Assembly (NCBI GenBank): GCA_964644465.1
Contig: CAZXVU010000003.1
Span: 1 to 49,138 of the forward strand
DNA length: 49,138 nt
Reading direction: 5' to 3'
Source of the DNA: CAZXVU01 sp964644465
GTDB taxonomy: Bacteria > Chlamydiota > Chlamydiia > Chlamydiales > SM23-39
Positions 33,379 to 41,398 of this stretch are shown here, piece after piece. The number at the start of each line of letters is the position of its first letter. Positions within the stretch are counted from its first letter, which is position 1. A model generated the notes under the pieces. The model worked only from the letters and a program-made list of their open reading frames with translations, ran no database searches and was not told the DNA's origin. A program made the position numbers and the translations under genes.

Positions 33379-33396
33379 GGTCCCCGCGAGGGGACC
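33379..33396. terminator. Terminator hairpin after nrdB
   Basis: GGTCCCC, GCGA loop, GGGGACC, immediately after the nrdB stop and before the convergent small gene; short weak T tract, may serve both strands. Confidence 0.7.
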
Positions 33397-33403
33397 CTTA
33401 TGT

Positions 33404-33595
33404 TTACTTATTCTTGCCGTTTCCTTTACCTTTCCCTTTGTTGCAGCCGCACTCATAGAGCAAAGAAGGATTGTCTGAAGTCTCTCCTTCATTTGTTGCA
33501 ATTGAATCTTCTGATTCAATCAGAACTTCTTGAGTATAAGCAGCAGGAGCTGCAAAACAAGATACAGCTAGAAAAAGAGCACACATTTTACGCAT
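33404..33595 (-). CDS. Small secreted protein with Gly/Lys tail
   Basis: 63 residues. MRKMCALFLAVSCFAAPAAY is a signal peptide; the mature part is acidic and Ser-rich, then has two Cys (YECGCNK) and a basic GKGKGNGKNK tail. GGAGG six bases before the ATG at 33595 decides the start over an in-frame ATG at 33607. No family recognised; the tail could bind nucleic acid or acidic polysaccharide. It is convergent with nrdB. Confidence 0.65.
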   Translation of the reverse strand: MRKMCALFLAVSCFAAPAAYTQEVLIESEDSIATNEGETSDNPSLLYECGCNKGKGKGNGKNK

Positions 33596-33777
33596 AGATA
33601 CCTCCATTGGGCGTTTTTAGATTTAAGACTAGAAAAAAGATTCTTTTTTAAACAGGAAAATTTTTCCCAGATATAAATTGTTATATTTCATCGCATTAGA
33701 TCCGTTAATTAATGTTATTTATTAATTTGCAAAAAAATTATAAAATTAAGATGAACGATTGTATATAGACGGGACCC

Positions 33778-34080
33778 ATGCCACAGTTTCTTCCAAAAAA
33801 AGAAAGCGCTCCCGATTTCTCCAATCCCGCCGTTCAGCTCGCCTTCATTCAAGATACCCACACAAGCAAGTCTCTTTTGCAAAAAGAGTTAGATGTCAAT
33901 CAGGCAGAACAGGTGCTTCTTCAGAAACGGATGCTCATGATGAAGGAATTCATCAATGATCTGCCAGCAAGCGATCCCCAATACAGCATGTTGATCGCTC
34001 AAGTTCAAATGGATCAGATAGAAATGGATGAGCTAAAAAATCGAGAAATCCTCATCATCCAAAAAATCGAATCCGAATAA
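33778..34080 (+). CDS. Hypothetical coiled-coil protein
   Basis: 100 residues. After a short N-terminus the rest is helical and Gln/Leu/Met-rich (KSLLQKELDVNQAEQVLLQK, MLIAQVQMDQIEMDELKNRE), predicted to form a coiled coil. No signal peptide and no Cys. It resembles small chlamydial secretion-apparatus or chaperone proteins only in size and composition. It is followed at 45 bp by another coiled-coil gene on the same strand. Confidence 0.55.
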   Translation: MPQFLPKKESAPDFSNPAVQLAFIQDTHTSKSLLQKELDVNQAEQVLLQKRMLMMKEFINDLPASDPQYSMLIAQVQMDQIEMDELKNREILIIQKIESE

Positions 34081-34124
34081 GGACGTTCTTTCTTTTAATT
34101 CCTTCATTCATTAGTTTGTCAGGA

Positions 34125-34409
34125 ATGGACAAAGAACCCATCGAATCAGATAAAACTCTCAATGCCTTTCATGACAAAGGGACGGCTGCTAAGAAAAAGC
34201 TCGCTGAGGAAAGACACGAGCTTGGACTCCTTCTAGCCGCTATGTCCGAAAAGCCTCCCCTCCCAGGAACCAAAGAGCACGAAGCCTTCCTCCACAGACA
34301 ACAAAAAATCCAAACCCTCAAAGAACAGATCTGCAAGAAACACAACGAATTGATGGATATCCTCAAGAATGAGGAAAAAATCAGTCGGGAAATCCAAGAA
34401 AAAGACTAA
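34125..34409 (+). CDS. Hypothetical coiled-coil protein
   Basis: About 94 residues, Lys/Glu-rich and helical (KKKLAEERHELGLLLAAMSE, HRQQKIQTLKEQICKK), no family. ATG at 34125 is chosen; a TTG at 34116 is in frame. AGGA is adjacent but too close to the ATG, so the start is uncertain. Shares size and style with its upstream neighbour, suggesting a pair. Could be a coiled-coil structural or chaperone protein. Confidence 0.5.
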   Translation: MDKEPIESDKTLNAFHDKGTAAKKKLAEERHELGLLLAAMSEKPPLPGTKEHEAFLHRQQKIQTLKEQICKKHNELMDILKNEEKISREIQEKD

Positions 34410-34490
34410 ATTAGTATTTTCTAAAACCTTCTACTTAAATCAAATCAACTCTTTTTATATTTTTTTCAAACAAGAATAAAGAATTTATTA

Positions 34491-34519
34491 TATAATCAGG
34501 CTAGACACCCGCGAGGAGG
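34491..34519 (+). promoter_or_regulatory. -10 element and strong RBS of the histone-like gene
   Basis: TATAAT at 34491-34496 with a poor -35, and GAGGAGG at 34513-34519, the strongest Shine-Dalgarno match in this part of the window, four bases before the ATG at 34524. Confidence 0.5.
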
Positions 34520-34523
34520 TTCC

Positions 34524-34865
34524 ATGGCCAAGCGCAGAGCCCATAAGAGAAAATCTCATAGAAAGACTCATAAGAGAAAAGTTCACAAAAAAACCCGTGC
34601 CCGTAAAGCAACAAGACGTAGAGTTGCTAAACGCAAAAAATCGAAAGGGGCGGTAAAATCCATTCTTGCGAACAAAAAGGCCCATTGGACTGCCTACAAG
34701 CACCTACAGAAGAAAGTCGATAAGGCTTGGGCAAAACTTCGCCACGATGCTAAACGTAAAGCAAACCCTGTCATTTTGATCAGAGACAAGAATCAACTTT
34801 TACTGCTGCTCGGGGAATGCAATTACATGGCTCGCGAATGCATGAGAATGATGCATCGCCGGTAA
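34524..34865 (+). CDS. Histone H1-like / Hc-like basic protein
   Basis: 113 residues. The first ~45 are almost only Lys, Arg, His, Ala, Thr (AKRRAHKRKSHRKTHKRKVH, TRARKATRRRVAKRKKSKG), as in chlamydial Hc1/Hc2 and H1 C-termini, which condense the chromosome in elementary bodies. The remaining ~65 residues form a distinct, less basic helical domain ending in LLLLLGECNYMARECMRMM. No signal peptide. The DNA-condensing role is inferred. The fused C-terminal domain is not part of Hc1 or Hc2 as I know them. A terminator follows. Confidence 0.75.
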   Translation: MAKRRAHKRKSHRKTHKRKVHKKTRARKATRRRVAKRKKSKGAVKSILANKKAHWTAYKHLQKKVDKAWAKLRHDAKRKANPVILIRDKNQLLLLLGECNYMARECMRMMHRR

Positions 34866-34890
34866 GAATTTCCACTCCAGTTTTTCTCTA

Positions 34891-34915
34891 AGGGGAGCTC
34901 GGCTCCCCTGCTTTT
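34891..34915 (+). terminator. Intrinsic terminator of the histone-like gene
   Basis: AGGGGAGC, TCG loop, GCTCCCCT, then GCTTTT; it may also serve the convergent gene. Confidence 0.8.
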
Positions 34916-35282
34916 AGGTAGAATTCTCGATATTTGCTAATTCTCCGCTCAACTCTTTCAGCATATTCAATAGATCACCATTACAGTCCGCAGGATCGTT
35001 TTGTACTTGTTTGACCAAATCCCGAACTTTTTGGAAAAGAGTGGCTTCATCTCCAACAGCTTTTAGTATTTGTTCGATCTGGGCCATAGCTCCTTGTTTC
35101 CCGCCTACATCTCCACGCTGGTTGGCGATGATATACTCAATGAGAGCATTAAAGAGCTCTTTGATCTTTTTGCCCGCTTCCTTGTTCCATTCATCTTTCG
35201 AAGTCTCCTGAGAAAGGAGTCCAAGATAATATTCGATTTGCGAATCCAAATTAACGGTTACGTTTGAAATATTAATAGCCAT
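34914..35282 (-). CDS. Small helical hypothetical protein
   Basis: 122 residues, no signal peptide. MAINISNVTVNLDSQIEYYL opens, then amphipathic helices (KKIKELFNALIEYIIANQ, MAQIEQILKAVGDEATLFQK, LLNMLKELSGELANIE). The size, Asn/Ser-rich start and helical content suggest a type III secretion substrate or filament protein, but no family is recognised. AAGGTG lies upstream of the ATG. It is convergent with the histone-like gene and divergent from the M16 protease gene. Confidence 0.6.
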   Translation of the reverse strand: MAINISNVTVNLDSQIEYYLGLLSQETSKDEWNKEAGKKIKELFNALIEYIIANQRGDVGGKQGAMAQIEQILKAVGDEATLFQKVRDLVKQVQNDPADCNGDLLNMLKELSGELANIENST

Positions 35283-35336
35283 AAATCACCTTAGTTCAAT
35301 TTTATCATGAAATCTTTTTAAGGTTAATAACTTATT

Positions 35337-35366
35337 TTGAAATATAAATTGTAAGTAATTTATAAT
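35337..35366 (+). promoter_or_regulatory. Promoter of the M16 protease gene
   Basis: TTGAAA (35337-35342), 18-base spacer, perfect TATAAT (35361-35366); GAGG precedes the ATG at 35438. Confidence 0.7.
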
Positions 35367-35437
35367 TAGCTATTTAGTGAATTTGTCCCTAAAAAAATGC
35401 CTCAAGTCTTAAACTGGAAGGTTTAAGCGAGGAATTC

Positions 35438-38383
35438 ATGCAATCATCATTGGAAGCCGTGGGACAGACATTTAAGGACTTTGCGATCACCAAATATCTT
35501 CCTCTGAATGAGTTAAAAAGCACTCTGATCGAACTGATCCATGAGCCGACGGGAGCTCGCGTCCTCCATATCGCCAATGACGACCCCGAAAACCTTTTCT
35601 GCCTCTCGTTTCAGACCTTGCCAAACAACTCCAACGGAGTGGCCCATATTCTGGAGCATACCGTACTTTGCGGATCTAAGAAGTTCCCGGTAAAAGACCC
35701 TTTCTTCGCTATGACGCGAAGAAGCCTCAATACCTATATGAACGCGCTCACAGGCCAGGATTTCACCTGTTATCCAGCAAGTTCCCAGGTAGAAAAAGAC
35801 TTCTACAATTTGTTGGAGGTCTATCTCGATGCGGTCTTTCATCCCGAATTGAAGACTGTGAGCTTTTTGCAAGAAGGGCATAGGTTGGAATTCGTGGATG
35901 CGAAAAATCTCCATGGTCCACTTCAATTTCAAGGAGTGGTCTATAACGAGATGAAAGGGGCCATGAGCTCTTCAGAATCACGCCTATGGCAGGCGCTGGC
36001 CAAAAAACTCACGCCAAACCTCCCTTATGCGTATAACTCCGGCGGAGATCCGAAAGAAATCCCCTCGCTCTCTTACGAAGATCTTTTGGAATTTCACTCC
36101 AATTTCTACCATCCTTCCCGCTGCCTCTTCTTTTTTTATGGAAATTTGCCTCTCACCCAACACTTAGAATTTATTGTGGAAAAAGCGCTTAAAGGCGTGA
36201 AAAAAATTCCTCTGCTGCCCCCTCTCCCGCTCCAGCCTCGGTTTACCTCGCCTGTATCTGCAACTGACCGTTATCCCATTGCTAAAGAAGAATCGCTGGA
36301 GCGCAAAACACAGGTTGCTTTTGCCTGGCTGACAATGCCTATTTCTAATCAGGGAGAGTTGTTAGCTCTTTGCCTCCTCGAAAGTATTCTGACCGATACA
36401 GACGCCTCCTTTTTAAAAATGGCCCTTTTGAAGTCGGGGCTCTGCACTCAAGTGGAATCAGCCATCGATGTGGAAATGAGCGAAATCCCTTGGACGATCA
36501 TCTGCCAAGGATGCGAAGAAAAAGATGCTCCTGGTTTGAAAAAGGTTCTTTTCGATGCTCTGAAAGAAGCCGCTTCCCGTCCTTTTACATCTATGGAAAT
36601 TGAAGCATCGCTGCATCAGCTCGAGTTCCAAAGGCTAGAGATTGGCGCTGAAGGGATTCCCTTCGGACTCACTCTCTTCATGAGGGCTGGGCTTATCAAA
36701 CAACATGGCAGCGAATCTGAAAATGCCCTTCTGGTGCATAGCCTTTTCAATGAATTGCGCGCCCGTCTTTCCGATCCTGACTACCTTTCTTCAATCCTCC
36801 ACAAATATCTTTTGGACAACTCCCATTTCGTCCAATTGATCTTGAAACCTGATCCCAACTTGGAGAAAGAAGAACAAGAGGAAGAGCATAAACGGCTCGC
36901 TGCAATCCGCTCCCGCTTGACCGAGAAAGAAGAAAAACAAATTGCAAAACAAACGGAACAATTGGCCGCTTATCAAGAATCAGTGGAAAACCAATCCTTG
37001 GAATGCCTCCCCAAAGTGACGCTCCGCGACGTCCCCCCTCATGCTCGAGATTTCTCACTCAAAGAATCAAAAGTGGACGATCTCGAAATATCCCATCACG
37101 ATTGTTTTACAAATCATATCCTCTATGCAGATCTGATCTACGATTTGCCCAGCCTTTCCGAAGAAGAGCTTTCTTTGGTTTCCCTTTTTGTGCGCCTACT
37201 GCCTGAATTAGGGTGCGGCGGCCGCAACTATGCAGAGAATTTAGACTATCAACAAGCTTATATCGGCGGGATGGATGCCTCGTTGGCCTTGCATGTAACG
37301 CACGCAGATCCAAATCATTGCCGCCCCACGTTTTCTCTACGCGGAAAAACGCTTTATCGCAATAGCGACAAGCTCTTCACTCTTTTTGTCGACTTTGCAA
37401 AGTCCGCCGACTTTACCGATAAAGAAAGGATCAAAGAATGGCTGGAGCAGCATGCCACAGATCTGCAAAACCGTTTCACAAAGAATTCTCTTTCTTATGC
37501 CATTCAAACGGCTCTAAGCGGATTTTCATCAGCATCTTTTGTCTATAACCGATGGCATGGTCTTCCCTATTATCAAATGGTCCTCAAATGGGTCAAAGAA
37601 TTCGGAGATCCTCTCATTGATGAACTCAAGCGGATTCAAAACCTGATCCTCGGTCTGCGGAATCCCCAATTAGTCCTTTCCTGCAGCGAAGAACAGGCCC
37701 GTTTTCTGAAAAAAGAAAATTATTACAACTTGGCGTCCCGTTTGCCGAAGCGAAGCTTTGCTCCCTGGGTGGGAAAATATACTCTGCCTAAAATCGATCC
37801 TCAGGCTTACCTCATTCCAGCCCCTGTGGCATTTACAGCATCTGGAATGCGCACGATTTCCTACCAAGATCCCAAAGCGCCTCTCCTTTTGATCTCCACG
37901 GAATTGATGGGAAATCTCATCCTCCATAAAGAAATCCGAGAAAAAGGAGGCGCTTATGGAAGCGGGGCCTCTTACGCTCCCAGCACAGGAAATTTCAACT
38001 TTTTTTCCTACAGAGATCCCAATCTTTCTAGAACCATCGATATTTTCCAAAAAGCTCTGGAGAAAATCGGAGCAGGAAACTTCAATGAGCGGGAATTGGA
38101 AGAGGCGAAATTGGGCGTCATCCAAACCATCGACTCACCTGTTCCTCCAAGCAATCGAGCGATGACCGCTTATTCTTGGAAGAGAGCCGGCCGTACTTTG
38201 GATCTCCGCGAGGCTTTCCGCAAAAAAGTTCTTTCCGCGGGAAAACAAGAAGTCGCTGATGCGGTTCGAGATTGTCTTCTTCCTCATGCAAGAGTGATCG
38301 TCTCCTTCTTAGGCCAAGAGCTCTTGAACAAAGAAAAGAAAAAATTAAAAATTCCTTTACCCATCCAGCCTATTGAGGTTTAG
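35438..38383 (+). CDS. M16C zinc metallopeptidase (presequence-protease/insulinase type)
   Basis: 981-residue peptidase of the PreP-like M16C group, which degrade peptides inside a closed chamber of two halves. The inverted zinc motif is HILEH in VAHILEHTVLCGSKKFPVKD, with the distal Glu in YNEMKGAMSSSESRLW. A long Lys/Glu hinge (NLEKEEQEEEHKRLAAIRSR) separates the halves, and the C-terminal half has the inactive M16 repeat. No signal peptide. It lies 52 bp upstream of htrA; in C. trachomatis an insulinase-family gene, CT824 by recollection, also neighbours htrA. Confidence 0.93.
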   Translation: MQSSLEAVGQTFKDFAITKYLPLNELKSTLIELIHEPTGARVLHIANDDPENLFCLSFQTLPNNSNGVAHILEHTVLCGSKKFPVKDPFFAMTRRSLNTYMNALTGQDFTCYPASSQVEKDFYNLLEVYLDAVFHPELKTVSFLQEGHRLEFVDAKNLHGPLQFQGVVYNEMKGAMSSSESRLWQALAKKLTPNLPYAYNSGGDPKEIPSLSYEDLLEFHSNFYHPSRCLFFFYGNLPLTQHLEFIVEKALKGVKKIPLLPPLPLQPRFTSPVSATDRYPIAKEESLERKTQVAFAWLTMPISNQGELLALCLLESILTDTDASFLKMALLKSGLCTQVESAIDVEMSEIPWTIICQGCEEKDAPGLKKVLFDALKEAASRPFTSMEIEASLHQLEFQRLEIGAEGIPFGLTLFMRAGLIKQHGSESENALLVHSLFNELRARLSDPDYLSSILHKYLLDNSHFVQLILKPDPNLEKEEQEEEHKRLAAIRSRLTEKEEKQIAKQTEQLAAYQESVENQSLECLPKVTLRDVPPHARDFSLKESKVDDLEISHHDCFTNHILYADLIYDLPSLSEEELSLVSLFVRLLPELGCGGRNYAENLDYQQAYIGGMDASLALHVTHADPNHCRPTFSLRGKTLYRNSDKLFTLFVDFAKSADFTDKERIKEWLEQHATDLQNRFTKNSLSYAIQTALSGFSSASFVYNRWHGLPYYQMVLKWVKEFGDPLIDELKRIQNLILGLRNPQLVLSCSEEQARFLKKENYYNLASRLPKRSFAPWVGKYTLPKIDPQAYLIPAPVAFTASGMRTISYQDPKAPLLLISTELMGNLILHKEIREKGGAYGSGASYAPSTGNFNFFSYRDPNLSRTIDIFQKALEKIGAGNFNERELEEAKLGVIQTIDSPVPPSNRAMTAYSWKRAGRTLDLREAFRKKVLSAGKQEVADAVRDCLLPHARVIVSFLGQELLNKEKKKLKIPLPIQPIEV

Positions 38384-38435
38384 AAGTCTAAAAGCTATAC
38401 TCAACACAGTTCAAATAATGTGAGAGAGGTACCCC

Positions 38436-39887
38436 ATGCTTCTGCAAAAAAGAATGATGATCACTGTTCTTGGAGTGTTAGCTTTCACCATGCCTGCGTT
38501 TTCTGCGGAACGGACGAAGGCAATGTCTGGAGCTAGCTTGCTGGAACAAACTTCCCAGGCTTTTACGCAAATCGCCGATTCAGCGATGCCGGCAACGGTC
38601 TTCATTAAATCGCAAATCGCAACTCAGCAGCAATTTGTCAACCCTTTCGAAATGTTCGGGGATAATGATATTTTCCGCCGATTTTTCGGACAGCAGGGAC
38701 AGCAGCCTTTCGGACAGCAATTCCAACAGCAGCCGCAGCAGCAGCTTTCCGCAGGATCGGGATTTCTAGTCAGCACTGATGGGTATATCGTCACAAACAA
38801 CCACGTCATCAAAGATGCCACACAAATCACCGTCACTTTGAATGATGGCCGCGAATATCCTGCAACAGTAAAAGGGGTCGATTCCCGCACAGACCTTGCA
38901 GTGCTAAAAATCGAAGAAAAAGATCTCCCCTATTTGACCTTTGGAGACTCTGATGGTCTGAAAATTGGAGAATGGGTCGTCGCCATTGGAAATCCTTTCG
39001 GTTTAGAAGCTACTTTAACACAAGGCGTAGTCAGCGCTAAAGGGCGCCAGGATCTTGGCATTGCCTCTTATGAAGATTTTATCCAGACTGATGCCGCTAT
39101 CAATCCTGGCAACTCAGGCGGGCCTCTCTTGAACCTTCAGGGAGATGTGATCGGCGTCAATACAGCGATTTTCAGCCGCAGCGGCGGTTATATGGGAATA
39201 GGCCTTGCCATCCCTAGCAGAATGGCTCAGAACGTTATCGACCAAATTCTCGATACGGGAACTGTGCAACGAGCTTATCTCGGGATCGTCTTGCAGCCTG
39301 TAGACAAAGAACTTTCAGTTGCTCTCGGTCTTGAAAAACAAGAAGGGATCCTTATTTCCGATATCGTGAAAGAGTCGCCAGCCGCTATGGCAGGACTTGT
39401 CCAAGGAGATATCATTGTTCAATACAATGACAAAACTGTGAAAAACGTCAGTAAGTTCCGGAACGACGTAGCTATGATGAATCCAGGCACGGACCTTAAG
39501 CTGAAAATCCTGCGCAATAATAAACCGATGACAATCGCAGTGAACCTCGGATCTCAGAAAGAGGGAGAAGTCATTACTGCTGAAGTGATCCAAAAACTCG
39601 GCCTTGAAGTAGAAAATCTCACTTCAGAGCTAGCCGCTAAGCTCGGCTATTCCAATGATGTGAATGGAGTTGTGATTTCAAAAGTGAAGCCCGGCTCTCC
39701 CGCCGCAATCACTGGCCTCCGCGCCGGGTATCTCATTACTGGAGCGGCGATCAACTACAATCAAAAACCGATCAAAAATACGACGGAATTTGACGAAACG
39801 CTGAAAGAAATCGGAGAAAAAAAGCACATCATCTTGATTGTGCGACACCAGAATTTCCAACGCTATTACACTCTTAAGCTAAACTAA
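38436..39887 (+). CDS. htrA: Periplasmic serine protease/chaperone HtrA (DegP)
   Basis: 483 residues. Signal peptide MLLQKRMMITVLGVLAFTMPAFSA; protease domain with catalytic His (TNNHVI), Asp (SRTDLAVL) and Ser (GNSGGPL); two PDZ domains (LGIVLQPVDKELSVALGLE and LGLEVENLTSELAAKLGYSN). A Gln/Phe-rich loop (about 83-105) sits where the regulatory LA loop of DegP lies. The enzyme is a stress protease/chaperone and an important virulence factor in Chlamydia. GAGAGG precedes the ATG. The 3' end overlaps the convergent coiled-coil gene by 14 bp. Confidence 0.95.
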   Translation: MLLQKRMMITVLGVLAFTMPAFSAERTKAMSGASLLEQTSQAFTQIADSAMPATVFIKSQIATQQQFVNPFEMFGDNDIFRRFFGQQGQQPFGQQFQQQPQQQLSAGSGFLVSTDGYIVTNNHVIKDATQITVTLNDGREYPATVKGVDSRTDLAVLKIEEKDLPYLTFGDSDGLKIGEWVVAIGNPFGLEATLTQGVVSAKGRQDLGIASYEDFIQTDAAINPGNSGGPLLNLQGDVIGVNTAIFSRSGGYMGIGLAIPSRMAQNVIDQILDTGTVQRAYLGIVLQPVDKELSVALGLEKQEGILISDIVKESPAAMAGLVQGDIIVQYNDKTVKNVSKFRNDVAMMNPGTDLKLKILRNNKPMTIAVNLGSQKEGEVITAEVIQKLGLEVENLTSELAAKLGYSNDVNGVVISKVKPGSPAAITGLRAGYLITGAAINYNQKPIKNTTEFDETLKEIGEKKHIILIVRHQNFQRYYTLKLN

Positions 39888-41136
39888 GTTTGCAAGCAGT
39901 GAATGCATTTCGGATGGCAGCAGCAATTCCCGACCAAAAGTCGCAGAATCTCTGCCATCTGGTTTTAGGGACGACAGCTTCTTTAGGAGCTTCGACTTTT
40001 TGAGGTTCTTCAACAATCCTTTCAACAGATGCTCGAGGCTGGATTTTCACTGGGGCAACAGCTACAGGTCTTGGTTCAAACTGTTCCAGGATTTCAATCT
40101 CTCTTCCCATTGAGGTGCAAAATAGAGAGCAAAGCCTCATGTCTAATTCCAGACTCTTTTCAAGATCGGAAACGGAAGTATTCCAGCCTAAATAGGGAGC
40201 AAACTGATTCATTTGCATGTACAGCTCTCCGCTTTCCTTAAATAGTTGCTGGATCGCTCTGAATTCTACCAGGACCGCTTCAGCCTGTTTTATGCTTTCC
40301 CGCGCATCTTTCGAAGTCCGTGAATGCTTTGGAATCTTACTATATTGAGCTCTAGCCTCAGCCAATCTCTCTATTCCTTCTTTTCTCAGTAGCGGCGCAT
40401 TATAAGCAGCATCTCCCACCTCTAGCCATTCAGAAGCGATTTTATCGAGTTTCTTATCTAACGCTTTTGCAAAAACCTCATCAAGCGCTTTGGCTGCTTT
40501 CAAAAGACCCTTTAGATCTCCTGAAAATTGTTTAAGCTTTTCCACCCTGCCTTCCAATTTTTCAACACGAACTGGAAGTTCTATATCTATATTTCTCTGT
40601 GCTATCTTTTGAATGAGGTTGAGCCCTTCTAAAAGATCTTGGTAAAACTCTTGGCTTGTGCTGTCGAATAGCCCTTGCATAGACTTTATATCCAATCCAT
40701 GGTTGCTCAGGAACTCCAATGTCCTCTTGCGGTTCAGATGGCCTCTGCTCTCTCTAAATTCCGCTTCTCTTACGGTAAAGTCCTGCAAAGAGGTTTCAAC
40801 TCGGGATAACTGTCCTGACAAATTCTTTCTATAATCGGTCAAAACATGGGTCATCTTTAAAATTTGATTTTTCAGTGCATGTTTATAGAGTTTTCTTGTC
40901 AATTCAGAGGAGAAATATTCAATGGATTTTTTGGCTAAAGGATTTTTTGCCGATTCACGATTCTTCCAGCCCTCTATAGCTCGTGCAAAATTTCTGATAG
41001 ATTGCTCTACATCTATCCCATCAAGTGTAAATTTTGTTCGTATCTGTGTTCGTATTTCATCGAAGCGCCCTTCAAGGCTCGCCGATTCTAGTTCTACGCC
41101 TAAAAATTTCGATTGTTCTTCTATTATTACTGACAT
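39874..41136 (-). CDS. Coiled-coil protein, candidate effector
   Basis: 420 residues, no family. No signal peptide. Mostly helical with Lys/Glu-rich coiled coil in the middle (about residues 180-330). A Pro/Val/Lys-rich hinge (PRPVAVAPVKIQPRASVERI) precedes a C-terminal segment with WQRFCDFWSGIAAAIRNAFT, an amphipathic or membrane-seeking helix. This layout is common in bacterial effectors that bind membranes. It sits between conserved htrA and sucCD blocks, with AT-rich DNA upstream, so was probably inserted there. Effector status is inferred. Confidence 0.6.
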   Translation of the reverse strand: MSVIIEEQSKFLGVELESASLEGRFDEIRTQIRTKFTLDGIDVEQSIRNFARAIEGWKNRESAKNPLAKKSIEYFSSELTRKLYKHALKNQILKMTHVLTDYRKNLSGQLSRVETSLQDFTVREAEFRESRGHLNRKRTLEFLSNHGLDIKSMQGLFDSTSQEFYQDLLEGLNLIQKIAQRNIDIELPVRVEKLEGRVEKLKQFSGDLKGLLKAAKALDEVFAKALDKKLDKIASEWLEVGDAAYNAPLLRKEGIERLAEARAQYSKIPKHSRTSKDARESIKQAEAVLVEFRAIQQLFKESGELYMQMNQFAPYLGWNTSVSDLEKSLELDMRLCSLFCTSMGREIEILEQFEPRPVAVAPVKIQPRASVERIVEEPQKVEAPKEAVVPKTRWQRFCDFWSGIAAAIRNAFTACKLSLA

Positions 41137-41398
41137 AATTACCCTGACTTTTTATTAACTATCCGTCAATAATACACAAACTAACAAAACAAATCAACGC
41201 AAGTTATTAATACAAAAAACCAAATTATTTACTTTTAATTACATCATATAAATAATCGGAATACATCACTATTTAACCGTTACTGAAGACACTTCCCAAG
41301 GATTCCTATTGATCAATGTTAACTATCCAATTAATTAATAATAGTTAATGTAAATTAAATAATTTGATATAATATAACGAAAACAAATAGGGATAACA
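41137..41398. other. AT-rich intergenic region between two effector-like genes
   Basis: No gene. Strongly AT-rich; TATAAT at 41368-41373 may be the -10 of the 41399 gene, with only a weak -35. Confidence 0.55.
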
